Source: an uncultured Eubacteriales bacterium (GTDB lineage Bacteria; Bacillota; Clostridia; Christensenellales; Aristaeellaceae). From it: a DNA stretch of 64,000 nt. Below, piece after piece: positions 27,373 to 36,076 of the stretch (position 1 is its first letter; every line of letters starts with the position of its first letter). The translations under genes and the position numbers were made by a program. The notes beneath the pieces were generated by a model that made no database searches, had not been told where the DNA came from, and was given only the letters and a program-made list of their open reading frames with translations. Location: contig ONCV01000003.1 of the NCBI GenBank assembly GCA_900316415.1, positions 108,775 to 172,774 of the forward strand, read 5' to 3'.

Positions 27373-29687
27373 GTGCCTTCCTCCTCCAGTTTCACAATGG
27401 GCGCAATGCTCAGCGCGAATTCCTTCAGGCCGTAAGCGGTAAACTCAATGGCAATCCGGGCGTCCGAACCCGTCCCGGTGATGCTGCGAACCACACCCGC
27501 GCCAAATTTCCGGTGCAGAACCCGCTCCCCGGGCCGGAACAGACGGCTCATGGCGTTTTCCGATTGTTCCCGCGCCTTGCTGAGGGCAAAGCCCTTGGTA
27601 ACTCCCGGAATCTGATCCAGATTCTTTCCCTGGAAGGTCAGCTTCGGTTTGCCGATCTGGCTGATCGGAATATTGGGCCGGCCGCTTCCCGAAAGGCTTC
27701 TTGCACCGAACCCGCTTCTTCCCGCCGCGGGCATGCCGGGCCGCTTTCCAAAGGCGCTTTCCCGCCGGTTGGAGGCGCCCCCATCCGTCAGCCGTTCCGG
27801 AATCTCCTTCAGGAAGCGGCTCGGGGGATTGTAACTGGTCTGGTTATACAGGCTCCTTGCCCGGGCTCGGGAAAGATACAGGCGCTGTCTGGCACGGGTG
27901 ATGCCCACATACATCAGTCGCCTCTCTTCCTCCATCCGGGTTTCGCTTTCCTGGCTTCGGAAGCTTGGAAAAATATTCTCCTCCATGCCGGAGATAAAGA
28001 CATTCCGGAACTCAAGCCCCTTGGCGCTGTGAAGCGTCATCAGCGTCACATATCCCCGGTCGTCCTCCGCCCGGTCCAGATCCGTAACCAGCGCCACATT
28101 TTCCAGGTAGCTCTCCAGCGTGGCATTTTCACTCATCTGGCTGAATTCCCGGACCGCGCCAAGGAATTCATCCATATTCTCCAGCCTTGTTCTTGCTTCG
28201 TCGCTGGTCTCCGTCATGTACTGCGCCCGCAGCCCGGTACGTTCGATCAGCTCCTCGACGAAATCCTCCAGGGGCTCAGAATCCTTTTTTGCGCTCAGTT
28301 CCGCCATCATGGCAAAGAATTCCGCCACGCACTTCCGGGGCCGGCTTCCCAGGGTTTCCGGAATGTCGCTGAGCGCCGCATACAGCGGCATTTCCTCCCG
28401 GGCCGCGTGGTCCACCAGTTCCTGCACGGTGGTATCCCCGATGGAACGCCGGGGGACATTGATGATGCGGCGCAGGCTGATATCATCCGTCGGGTTGGCA
28501 AGAACTCGAAGATAGGCGATGATATCCCGGATTTCCTTCCGGTCATAGAACTTCTGCCCTCCGAAGATCCGGTACGGAATGCCCGCCCGCATCAGCGTTT
28601 CTTCCAGCACACGGCTCTGGGCATTGGTCCGGTAAAGCACCGCCATATCCCCCATCCGATCCCCGTCCCGGGTCAGCCGCCGGATCGTGTCGGCGATCCA
28701 CGCGGCCTCATCCCGCTCGTCCTCGGCGTCGAAAAGATGAATTTTCTCTCCCTCGCCCAGCTGGGTCCAGAGCTGCTTGTCCTTCCGGTCCGCGTTGTGG
28801 GCGATCACCTGATTGGCCGCGTCCAGAATCGTGGAGGTGCTGCGATAATTCTGCTCCAGCCGGATCACTTTCGCGTCGGGATAATCCTTTTCAAAATCAA
28901 GAATATTCCGGATGTCCGCGCCGCGCCATCCGTAGATGCTCTGGTCATCGTCCCCGACCACGCACAGATTCCGGCTTCGCTCGGTAATCAGGCGAATCAG
29001 TTCATACTGGGCCCGGTTCGTATCCTGGTACTCATCCACCAGAACATACTGAAACCGGTCCCGATAGCTTTCCAATACCGGCGGATGATCCGCCAGCAAC
29101 TCCAGCGTTCTCACCAGCAGGTCGTCAAAATCCAGCGCGTTCAGGCTCTTCAGCCGCTTTTCGTATTCAACCATCACATCGTGAATCTGGCTGCAGCGGT
29201 GATCCCTCTGGCTGTGGGAGAACCATTCATCCGGGGAATACAGGCTGTTTTTCGCATCGCTGATCTTCCCCCGGATCTCCTTGACCGGAAGGTATTTCTC
29301 GTCAATATTCAGCTTTTTCAGAATTTCCTTCAGAACGGTTCCCTGATCGTCGTCATCATAGATCACAAAGGATCGGGTATAGCCGAGTTTCTCAATATCC
29401 CGCCGCAGGATCCGCGCACAGGTGGAATGGAATGTGCTGATCCAGGCGTCCTCCGCCGATTCCTGCCCCACCAGCGCTTCGATCCGTTCCTTCATTTCCT
29501 TCGCCGCCTTGTTGGTGAAGGTCAGCGCGAGGATTCTCCAGGCAGGCACGCCGCTGTCGATGAGGTTCGCCACCCGATAGGTCAGCGCTCTGGTTTTTCC
29601 GCTCCCCGCTCCTGCCAGAATCAGGACCGGGCCGTTGAGGGTCTCCACTGCCTGCCGCTGTTCCCTGTTCAGTCCGCTTAAATCCAT
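27369..29687 (-). CDS. pcrA: ATP-dependent DNA helicase PcrA/UvrD
   Basis: This superfamily 1A helicase unwinds DNA 3'-5' in repair, rolling-circle replication and removal of RecA. The Walker A GAGSGKT is at residues 26-32, VDEYQDTN near 215, and GDDDQSIYGWRGAD and MTLHSAKGLEF are further helicase motifs. The C-terminal extension ends in a Tudor-like patch (GERVLHRKFGAGVVRSI), typical of PcrA, which contacts RNA polymerase in Bacillus. The length of 772 fits. It overlaps ligA by 4 nt and is 54 nt downstream of the YerC gene. Confidence 0.96.
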   Translation of the reverse strand: MDLSGLNREQRQAVETLNGPVLILAGAGSGKTRALTYRVANLIDSGVPAWRILALTFTNKAAKEMKERIEALVGQESAEDAWISTFHSTCARILRRDIEKLGYTRSFVIYDDDDQGTVLKEILKKLNIDEKYLPVKEIRGKISDAKNSLYSPDEWFSHSQRDHRCSQIHDVMVEYEKRLKSLNALDFDDLLVRTLELLADHPPVLESYRDRFQYVLVDEYQDTNRAQYELIRLITERSRNLCVVGDDDQSIYGWRGADIRNILDFEKDYPDAKVIRLEQNYRSTSTILDAANQVIAHNADRKDKQLWTQLGEGEKIHLFDAEDERDEAAWIADTIRRLTRDGDRMGDMAVLYRTNAQSRVLEETLMRAGIPYRIFGGQKFYDRKEIRDIIAYLRVLANPTDDISLRRIINVPRRSIGDTTVQELVDHAAREEMPLYAALSDIPETLGSRPRKCVAEFFAMMAELSAKKDSEPLEDFVEELIERTGLRAQYMTETSDEARTRLENMDEFLGAVREFSQMSENATLESYLENVALVTDLDRAEDDRGYVTLMTLHSAKGLEFRNVFISGMEENIFPSFRSQESETRMEEERRLMYVGITRARQRLYLSRARARSLYNQTSYNPPSRFLKEIPERLTDGGASNRRESAFGKRPGMPAAGRSGFGARSLSGSGRPNIPISQIGKPKLTFQGKNLDQIPGVTKGFALSKAREQSENAMSRLFRPGERVLHRKFGAGVVRSITGTGSDARIAIEFTAYGLKEFALSIAPIVKLEEEGT

Positions 29688-29741
29688 GCGTTTTCTTTCC
29701 TTCTTTTCAGTTCATGGTTCTTTCCCGGATATCCGGCAAAG

Positions 29742-30059
29742 TCAGGTATCCGCGGGGCCGGAGAGGTCATCCGTCCGGATCTTGTCCAGCACCCGGTCGT
29801 ATCCGTCCGCTCCGTAGCTCAGGGATCGCTTGACCCTGGAGATCGTGGCGCTGGAAGCGCCCGTTTCGTCCGCAATCTTCTGATAGGTTTCCTTTTTCCG
29901 CAGCAGAAAGGCCACCTCCAGCCGCTGGGCAATGCTCCGAATTTCCGGAATCGTGCACAGGTCCTCAAAAAACCGGTACGCATCCTCCTCGGTTTCCAGG
30001 GCCAGCACGGCGCGCATCAGCATATCCGTCTGCCTGTTCCTGATCTTCGGTTCAAACAT
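29742..30059 (-). CDS. yerC: YerC/YecD family TrpR-related DNA-binding protein
   Basis: This is a small helical protein of about 105 residues. It contains the TrpR-like helix-turn-helix IAQRLEVAFLLRKKETYQKIADETGASSATISRVKRSL, family TIGR02531. Regulated genes are not known for most members. I chose ATG at 30059 (MFEPKIRNRQ). A GTG at 30071 would add four residues, but its SD would be too close. A good promoter lies upstream and pcrA follows, as in several Firmicutes. It may head the long repair operon. Confidence 0.85.
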   Translation of the reverse strand: MFEPKIRNRQTDMLMRAVLALETEEDAYRFFEDLCTIPEIRSIAQRLEVAFLLRKKETYQKIADETGASSATISRVKRSLSYGADGYDRVLDKIRTDDLSGPADT

Positions 30060-30112
30060 CTTCGATCCCACACCCCTCTTCCAGGCAATTTCGCGCTTTA
30101 CCTCGCGAATAT

Positions 30113-30141
30113 ATCATACACCAAAGGGCAGCCAAAAACAA
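30113..30141 (-). promoter_or_regulatory. Promoter of the yerC-pcrA-ligA run
   Basis: -35 TTGTTT (30136-30141) and -10 TATGAT (30113-30118) on the minus strand have a 17-nt spacer. They lie about 55 nt ahead of the YerC start. This may drive the whole block down to miaA, since gene gaps inside it are mostly under 60 nt. Confidence 0.7.
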
Positions 30142-30200
30142 ATGAAAAAACTGTTTCGCGCCAGGATTCCGATTCCTCTGCAGGGCGACCTGCGGGCACG

Positions 30201-30232
30201 AAAAAGCGCCTTCCCGTTCGGGAGGACGCTTC
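30201..30232 (-). terminator. Terminator after glutamine synthetase
   Basis: On the minus strand the stem starts AGCG-CCTCCC and closes GGGAAGG-CGCT with one bulged A, followed by TTTTT. It lies just downstream of the glnA stop and before the yerC promoter. Confidence 0.75.
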
Positions 30233-30238
30233 CGAAAA

Positions 30239-32329
30239 TCATACGTTAAAAAGCAGCTCATCATAGGTGGGGAACGGCCAGGCCTTCCGATCCATCAGAA
30301 TTTCCAGGCCGTCTGCCGCCTCCCGCAGCTCCTTCATCCGGGGCATCACCTCATCGTGCATGTATCGGGCGCAGACGATGGGCTCGGTACCGGCCGGCTG
30401 GCGGTCCATCGCTTCAGCGAGCCGGTCAATGCCTTCATTCAGCCGCTCACACCCCTGGCACAGCTTTGCCAGCAACTCGTCCATGGCTGAATGCGGCAGC
30501 TTTGGGCCAAACTGCCGGACCCGGTTTCCCGCCTCCGCCATCTCTCCGGTGTAGCGAACCGCTGCAGGCAGAATCTCCCGCCGGGCCATCATCAGCATGG
30601 TTTTGGCTTCGATTCCCCGCATCTTGGCATACGCGTCCAGCCCGATATCACGGCGGCTGCGAAGTTCATTCTCGTTCAGCACCTTATGCTCCGCAAACAG
30701 CTTCACGTTCTTTTCCGCCGTATAGCAGGGCAGTGCGTCCACCGTGGAATCCAGCTTCAGAAGCCCTCTGGCAGCCGCCTCTTCAATCCATTCCGGGGAA
30801 TAGTTATTCCCATTGAAGATGATCCGTTTGTGCTCCCGGATATTCCGAACAATCAGATCATGCAGCGCTTCCTGGAAGTTCTCCGCGTCTTCGAGCTCAT
30901 CCGCGAACTGGCGCAGGCTTTCGGCAACGATCGTGTTGAGCACCACATTGGCCGTGCTGATGGAGGCGCTGGAACCCAGCATCCGGAATTCAAATTTGTT
31001 CCCCGTGAAGGCGAAGGGCGATGTCCGGTTCCGGTCCGTGGTGTCCCGCGGGAACTTCGGCAGCATATGAACGCCGATGGCCATTTCCGTCTTTTCCCGC
31101 CCATTGTAATCCATTCCGTTTTCCAGGGCTTCCAGAATCTCCGTCAGCTCGTCTCCCAGGAAAATCGAAATGATCGCCGGCGGAGCCTCATATCCACCCA
31201 GCCGCAGATCATTCCCCGCGCTGGCCACGCTGGCCCGCAGCATGTCCTGGTTTTCATCAACCGCCTTGATCACGCTCATCAGAAACAGCAGGAACTGTGC
31301 GCTCTCGTGGGGGCTGTCGCCCGGCTCCAGCAGATTGTATCCCGTGTTGGTGGTCAGGCTCCAGTTGTTATGCTTGCCGCTTCCGTTCACCCCTTCGAAG
31401 GGTTTCTCATTCAGCAGACAATACAGTCCGTGCCGATCCGCGACCTTCTTCATGATTTCCATGGTCAGCTGATTATGATCGCAGGCGACATTGACCGTGG
31501 AGTAGATCGGCGCCATTTCATGCTGGGCCGGGGCAGTTTCGTTATGCTCGGTCTTTGCCAGCACACCGACCTTCCAGAGCTCCTCATTCAGCTCCGTCAT
31601 AAATGCCTGCACCCGGGGTTTGATCGTTCCGAAGAAATGATCTCCCAGTTCCTGCCCCTTGGGAGCAGGAGCTCCAAACAGCGTCCGGCCGGCAAAAATC
31701 AGATCACTACGCCGGTCATACAGCTTCCGGTCCACCAGGAAATATTCCTGCTCCGGGCCGACACTGGGCATCACCCGGGTCGCATCCATCCGGCCAAACA
31801 GCTTCAGAATACGAACCGCCTGCCTGCTGAGGGCCTCCATGGACCGCAGAAGGGGCGTCTTCTTGTCCAGTGCCTCTCCGCTGTAGGAACAGTAGGCCGT
31901 GGGAACGCACAGGGTATGCTCCTTAATAAAGGCATAGGAGGTCGGATCCCACGCCGTGTATCCGCGGGCCTCAAAGGTGGATCGGAGGCCTCCGCTGGGC
32001 AGGCTGCTGGCATCCGCTTCCCCGCGAACCAGTTCCTTCCCGCTGAATTCATTGATCACCTTGCCGCCGGCAGCGGGGGTAATGAAGGCGTCATGCTTTT
32101 CCGCAGTCACGCTGTTGAGCGGCTGGAACCAGTGCGTGTAATGCGTTGCGCCATGTTCAATGGCCCAGTCCTTCATCGCGCTTGCCACTACGCTGGCCAC
32201 CTGCGCATCGAGGCGACGGCCGTTGTCGATGGTTCTGTGCAGCGCCTGGTAAGTCTCCTTCGGCAGGCGATTCCGCATTACCTCATCGTTGAAAACATTG
32301 ATTCCAAAAAGGTCATTCACCACGCCCAT
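30239..32329 (-). CDS. glnN: Glutamine synthetase type III (GlnN)
   Basis: This 696-residue glutamine synthetase is of the large type III (GSIII-N) found in Bacteroides, cyanobacteria and clostridia. It makes glutamine from glutamate, ammonia and ATP. Recognised parts are MGVVNDLFGINVFND at the N-terminus, GPEQEYFLVDRKLYD, NETAPAQHEMAPIYS and KPFEGVNGSGKHNNWSL, which carry active-site residues. I place the start at 32329 with the RBS GGAAGGA. An in-frame extension to 32383 lacks family similarity. It has its own promoter (TTGACA/TAAACT) and a terminator. Ammonium assimilation is the expected role. Confidence 0.95.
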   Translation of the reverse strand: MGVVNDLFGINVFNDEVMRNRLPKETYQALHRTIDNGRRLDAQVASVVASAMKDWAIEHGATHYTHWFQPLNSVTAEKHDAFITPAAGGKVINEFSGKELVRGEADASSLPSGGLRSTFEARGYTAWDPTSYAFIKEHTLCVPTAYCSYSGEALDKKTPLLRSMEALSRQAVRILKLFGRMDATRVMPSVGPEQEYFLVDRKLYDRRSDLIFAGRTLFGAPAPKGQELGDHFFGTIKPRVQAFMTELNEELWKVGVLAKTEHNETAPAQHEMAPIYSTVNVACDHNQLTMEIMKKVADRHGLYCLLNEKPFEGVNGSGKHNNWSLTTNTGYNLLEPGDSPHESAQFLLFLMSVIKAVDENQDMLRASVASAGNDLRLGGYEAPPAIISIFLGDELTEILEALENGMDYNGREKTEMAIGVHMLPKFPRDTTDRNRTSPFAFTGNKFEFRMLGSSASISTANVVLNTIVAESLRQFADELEDAENFQEALHDLIVRNIREHKRIIFNGNNYSPEWIEEAAARGLLKLDSTVDALPCYTAEKNVKLFAEHKVLNENELRSRRDIGLDAYAKMRGIEAKTMLMMARREILPAAVRYTGEMAEAGNRVRQFGPKLPHSAMDELLAKLCQGCERLNEGIDRLAEAMDRQPAGTEPIVCARYMHDEVMPRMKELREAADGLEILMDRKAWPFPTYDELLFNV

Positions 32330-32423
32330 GTATTCCTTCCCCCTTCCAGCCTCCGGATCCGTCCTTCTCTGGCGGAAAACCATCGTTTTTCTTCGTTGCC
32401 AGAGGTTCCCGGAAACGTTCCAC

Positions 32424-32453
32424 AGTTTAGAGGAAACGCAGTCTTTTTGTCAA
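32424..32453 (-). promoter_or_regulatory. Promoter of glutamine synthetase
   Basis: A consensus -35 TTGACA (32448-32453) and a -10 TAAACT (32424-32429) sit on the minus strand with an 18-nt spacer. Start of transcription would be about 90 nt before the ATG. The 292-nt gap to the divergent macro-domain gene holds this and one opposite promoter, and nothing else I recognise. Confidence 0.75.
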
Positions 32454-32557
32454 GATCTTCCTGTGTTTCCCGGTTCTTCCGCGCACTGCGGACGATTCCT
32501 CCCGGAGGTCCCGTATTTCCGGGATCCCATATCCATGCTGTCCGGGACAAAATCCGG

Positions 32558-32586
32558 TTGTTTCCGAAGCCGTTCTATGGTAAAAT
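32558..32586 (+). promoter_or_regulatory. Promoter of the macro-domain gene
   Basis: -35 TTGTTT (32558-32563) and -10 TAAAAT (32581-32586) have a 17-nt spacer on the plus strand. The -10 ends only 35 nt before the ATG, so the 5' leader is short. It contains a strong SD (GGAGG). Confidence 0.7.
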
Positions 32587-32621
32587 TACGGGAATGGAAT
32601 CACTTGGAGGCGGGGGAAAGG

Positions 32622-33785
32622 ATGCCTTTTCAGATTATTCGGAACGACATTGCCAGGGTGAAGGCGGATGTGATTGTCAACACCGCCAATCCGGAACCCG
32701 TCATCGGCCGGGGAACGGATTCCGCCATTTACGCTGCAGCCGGAGAGGAGAAACTTCTGGCCTGCCGGAAGGAAATCGGCCGCATCGCGCCTGGACAAGC
32801 CGCCGCTACCCCCGCCTTCCTTCTGCATGCCCGGTATATCCTTCACACGGTCGGGCCGGTCTGGGTGGACGGGAACCGGGGCGAGCGGGAGATCCTTCAT
32901 GCCTGTTACACAAACTGCCTCTCCCTTGCCTTCGAACTGCGCGCGGAAAGCATCGCGTTTCCGCTGATTGCCACCGGCATTTACGGGTTCCCCCGGGAGG
33001 AGGCGCTGAGCATTGCCCTGGAGGAAATCAGCCGGTTCCTGCTGACCCATGAGATGCAGGTAATCCTGGTGGTTTTCGATCGGGACTCCTTTGAACTGTC
33101 CGCAAAACTGATTCGCGAAATCGATGAATATATCGATGACAATGGCGTGAAAGCCCTTCGGGCCGCGGAGTATCCTTTTCTGGGGACAGAGCGGGAGACG
33201 GATGCAGGAACCTTATCGGCCCTGTCGGAGCGAAGGGAGACGGACATCCTCCGCCCTGAAACGTACCGTAGGCAAAAACGCCCGCTGGCAAATTCCCGGC
33301 TTTCGGAATCCCTGCCGGATGCCCCTTCGGCGCTCTCCGCCGTTCGGTCTACGGAAGAGGAACCGATGTATGATTCCGCTCCCCTGCCGGATCTGAGCCC
33401 GGATTTTTCGGACGCCCCGCTGGAGGAACTGCTTGATCACACCGGGGAAACCTTTCAGCAGCGGCTGCTGCATCTGATCGACGAGAGCGGTATGACCAAC
33501 GCGGAGGTCTATAAAAAAGCCAATATCGACCGGCGGGTTTTTTCCAGGATGCAGTCCCGAAAGGACTACCGGCCCAAAAAAGTGACCGCGGTCGCTTTTG
33601 CCATTGCCCTGCGGCTGGACATGGATTCGATGATGGATCTGCTCTCCCGTGCGGAAATCGCCCTCTCCCCCAGCAGCAAGTTTGATCTGATCATTTCCTA
33701 TTTTGTTTCCCACAGAATCTATGATATCTTCGAGATCAACGCGGTACTCTTCAAATACGGTCAGCCCATTCTCGGAGAAGCCTAG
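32622..33785 (+). CDS. Macro domain protein with C-terminal HTH-like domain
   Basis: This is a 387-residue protein. The N-terminal macro domain (about 1-175) shows ADVIVNTANPEPVIGRGTDSAIYAAAG and the LIATGIYGFP loop. Such folds bind or hydrolyse ADP-ribose derivatives. After a low-similarity linker with acidic and proline-rich stretches comes a C-terminal region (about 275-387). It starts with LIDESGMTNAEVYKKANIDRRVFSRMQS and ends with an SSKFDLIISYFV segment. That region has an XRE-like helix-turn-helix look and recurs in clostridial proteins. The start at 32622 has GGAGG nearby, and the longer frame to 32289 is not coding. An ADP-ribose-linked regulator is possible, but ligand and DNA target are unknown. 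Confidence 0.8.
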   Translation: MPFQIIRNDIARVKADVIVNTANPEPVIGRGTDSAIYAAAGEEKLLACRKEIGRIAPGQAAATPAFLLHARYILHTVGPVWVDGNRGEREILHACYTNCLSLAFELRAESIAFPLIATGIYGFPREEALSIALEEISRFLLTHEMQVILVVFDRDSFELSAKLIREIDEYIDDNGVKALRAAEYPFLGTERETDAGTLSALSERRETDILRPETYRRQKRPLANSRLSESLPDAPSALSAVRSTEEEPMYDSAPLPDLSPDFSDAPLEELLDHTGETFQQRLLHLIDESGMTNAEVYKKANIDRRVFSRMQSRKDYRPKKVTAVAFAIALRLDMDSMMDLLSRAEIALSPSSKFDLIISYFVSHRIYDIFEINAVLFKYGQPILGEA

Positions 33786-33839
33786 GATTCCCCTTCGCCC
33801 GGTTTTCCGCGGCGGCATATCCTGAAACGGAGCAAAGAT

Positions 33840-36050
33840 ATGAGACGATTCAAGAACCTGGTAATCGGCGGAATCCAGAGCAAGGTTTTTAACCTGATTC
33901 TGATGACCGTTCTGCTGCTCGGCATTGCCTCCCTTGCTTTTTCCCTGTATCAGAACAGCGTCCTGACCCGGCTGGCCGATGATTCCAGGCTGCAGCAGCA
34001 GGAATCCATCGGAAATATCACCGGACAGGTTATGGACTCCGTGGTGGAAACGAGCCTCGCCCGCTCCGGCAGAACCGGAGCCGCGATCTTCGACAGCGTG
34101 TTCCGTGACGAGGCGAACCGGGTCAACTTTCTGGCCCGCCGTGCCGCCGAGCTGTTCGCGCATCCGGAAAATTATCCGGTCCGGGAATGGTCCGTTCCGG
34201 ATCCGGAGAACGACGGAACGTGGACTGCGAAGGTTATTTTTTCGGAGGGCGTCCGACCTGAGGATCCGGCCATCGCCGCCAAACTGGGACTGGTTTTCAA
34301 CCTTTCGGAGGACATGATCTCCCTCATGCGTTCCTACGACGCCGACGCGCTCTATATCGGCATGCCGGAGGGACTGCATCTGACCGTGGGCGATTCCTCT
34401 TCCGGATGGATAAAGGACGGAAGCCTCCTCCACTTTGATCCCCGAAGCCGCGGCTGGTATCAGGCGGCCGTTTCCGCGGGACAGACGGTCTTTTTCGATC
34501 GTGAGCAGGATGTCAACACCGGCGCCTATTGCATCGAATGTGCCTGTCCTGTCTTTGGGCCGGACGGAAGCCTGCAGGCGGTGGTCGGAGCGGATCTGTA
34601 CCTGGATGACTTGCAGCAGGCCCTGGCGGATCTTTCCCTGGAAGGAGAACGCTATCTTCTGGTTAATCAGGACGGTCGGGTGGTTCCCGGTCCCCAGGCG
34701 GATACCTTTCCCCTTTCCGGGGACGATCGGGAAAGGGATCTGCGCGAAGCGAAGGACAGCCTGCTCTCTCAGGCGGTTTCCGCCGCGCTGCAGGGAAAGG
34801 AAACCCCGGTGATGCTGGGCGATCTGTCCGGCAGCAGCTATTATCTGACGGCCGCCCCCATTTCATCCACCGGATGGGTACTGCTCTCCGCCTTCCCGGA
34901 GGAAAAAGCCAAGGCACCCATCTCGATGCTGCAGGAGGGGAACGCCCGGATTCAGGCGGAATCCGTCGCTGCCTATCAGAGCTCCATGGACAGGCTCCAC
35001 AGAAGGTTCCAGCTTCTGACCCTTCTGGTGGTGGTGCTCACCCTGTGCGCCTCCGTGATCCTGGGAAAACGGATCGTAAAGCCCCTGAACACGATTGTGG
35101 CCCGGATTTCGGAACTCCGGGAGGGCAATCTCGAATTCAAAATGGAGGATGTCTACCGCACCGGAGACGAAGTCGAGGAATTGGCAGAATCCTTCGCCGC
35201 GCTCTCGCACAAAACCGTGGAATATGTGGATACGGTTAAAAAAGTCACCGCAGAAAAGGAACGCATCGGTACGGAACTGTCCCTGGCCACCCGGATTCAG
35301 GCTGCCATGCTGCCCCATATCTTTCCGGCCTTCCCCGACCGAAAGGAATTCGATATCTATGCCAGCATGGATCCTGCCCGGGAGGTGGGCGGCGATTTCT
35401 ATGATTATTTCCTGATTGATCCGGATCATCTTGGGATTGTGATTGCGGATGTTTCCGGCAAGGGGGTTCCTGCGGCGCTGTTCATGATGGCCAGCAAAAT
35501 CATCCTGCAGAGTGTTGCCATGATGGGCAAATCACCGGCGGAGATTCTGACCCGAACCAATAATGCCGTCTGCTCCACCAACGACGCGGAGATGTTCGTC
35601 ACTGTCTGGCTGGGCATTCTGGATCTGAAAACCGGCCGACTGACCGCAGCCAGCGCCGGTCATGAATATCCGATGGTCAAGCAGCCGAACGGACGGTTTG
35701 AACTGTTCAGGGATAAGCATGGCTTCGTCATCGGCGGCATGGAGGGCGTCCGGTATCAGGAATATGAGCTCCAGATGGAGCCGGGTTCCAAGCTGTTTGT
35801 ATACACGGACGGCGTCCCGGAGGCGACCAACGCTGACGAAGAACCGTTCGGCACAACCCGTCTACAGGACGCCCTGAATGTCTGTCCGGACGCCTCGCCT
35901 GCCGATGTGCTGAAGAACGTGCGCGCGGCGGTGGACAGCTTTGTCAGGGATGCAGAGCAATTTGATGATCTGACCATGCTCTGCGTGGAATACAGAGGAA
36001 ACCAGGGGCTCCCGCCCGCTTGCGGAGAGGATGCCTCTGCGATCGGATAA
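33840..36050 (+). CDS. Membrane sensor with dCache, HAMP and SpoIIE/RsbU-type PP2C phosphatase
   Basis: This 736-residue protein has one N-terminal membrane helix (16-36), a large extracytoplasmic sensor region of dCache type (about 40-385), a second helix (about 388-408), a HAMP-like linker and a C-terminal serine phosphatase. The phosphatase shows MDPAREVGGDFYDYF (about 509), IADVSGKGVPAALF, YTDGVPEA and FDDLTML, whose acidic residues bind metal. RsbU/SpoIIE relatives dephosphorylate an anti-sigma antagonist to free a sigma factor. No RsbV/RsbW-like partner is near, so the target is unknown. It stands 54 nt after the macro gene and about 26 nt before the flavoprotein module. Confidence 0.9.
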   Translation: MRRFKNLVIGGIQSKVFNLILMTVLLLGIASLAFSLYQNSVLTRLADDSRLQQQESIGNITGQVMDSVVETSLARSGRTGAAIFDSVFRDEANRVNFLARRAAELFAHPENYPVREWSVPDPENDGTWTAKVIFSEGVRPEDPAIAAKLGLVFNLSEDMISLMRSYDADALYIGMPEGLHLTVGDSSSGWIKDGSLLHFDPRSRGWYQAAVSAGQTVFFDREQDVNTGAYCIECACPVFGPDGSLQAVVGADLYLDDLQQALADLSLEGERYLLVNQDGRVVPGPQADTFPLSGDDRERDLREAKDSLLSQAVSAALQGKETPVMLGDLSGSSYYLTAAPISSTGWVLLSAFPEEKAKAPISMLQEGNARIQAESVAAYQSSMDRLHRRFQLLTLLVVVLTLCASVILGKRIVKPLNTIVARISELREGNLEFKMEDVYRTGDEVEELAESFAALSHKTVEYVDTVKKVTAEKERIGTELSLATRIQAAMLPHIFPAFPDRKEFDIYASMDPAREVGGDFYDYFLIDPDHLGIVIADVSGKGVPAALFMMASKIILQSVAMMGKSPAEILTRTNNAVCSTNDAEMFVTVWLGILDLKTGRLTAASAGHEYPMVKQPNGRFELFRDKHGFVIGGMEGVRYQEYELQMEPGSKLFVYTDGVPEATNADEEPFGTTRLQDALNVCPDASPADVLKNVRAAVDSFVRDAEQFDDLTMLCVEYRGNQGLPPACGEDASAIG

Positions 36051-36076
36051 AAAAAATTTCCGGGAGGGAAACAAAC

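Noticed and set aside
27513..29681. 722-residue open frame on the plus strand
   Set aside because: It is a shadow of pcrA on the opposite strand, with no recognisable domain.
32289..32621. Longer N-terminus for the macro-domain protein
   Set aside because: The extension would read through its own promoter and the divergent glnN promoter region. The RBS is at 32622.
30491..33052. 853-residue open frame on the plus strand
   Set aside because: It lies antisense to glutamine synthetase and then runs out of frame through the macro-domain gene. No family motif was found.
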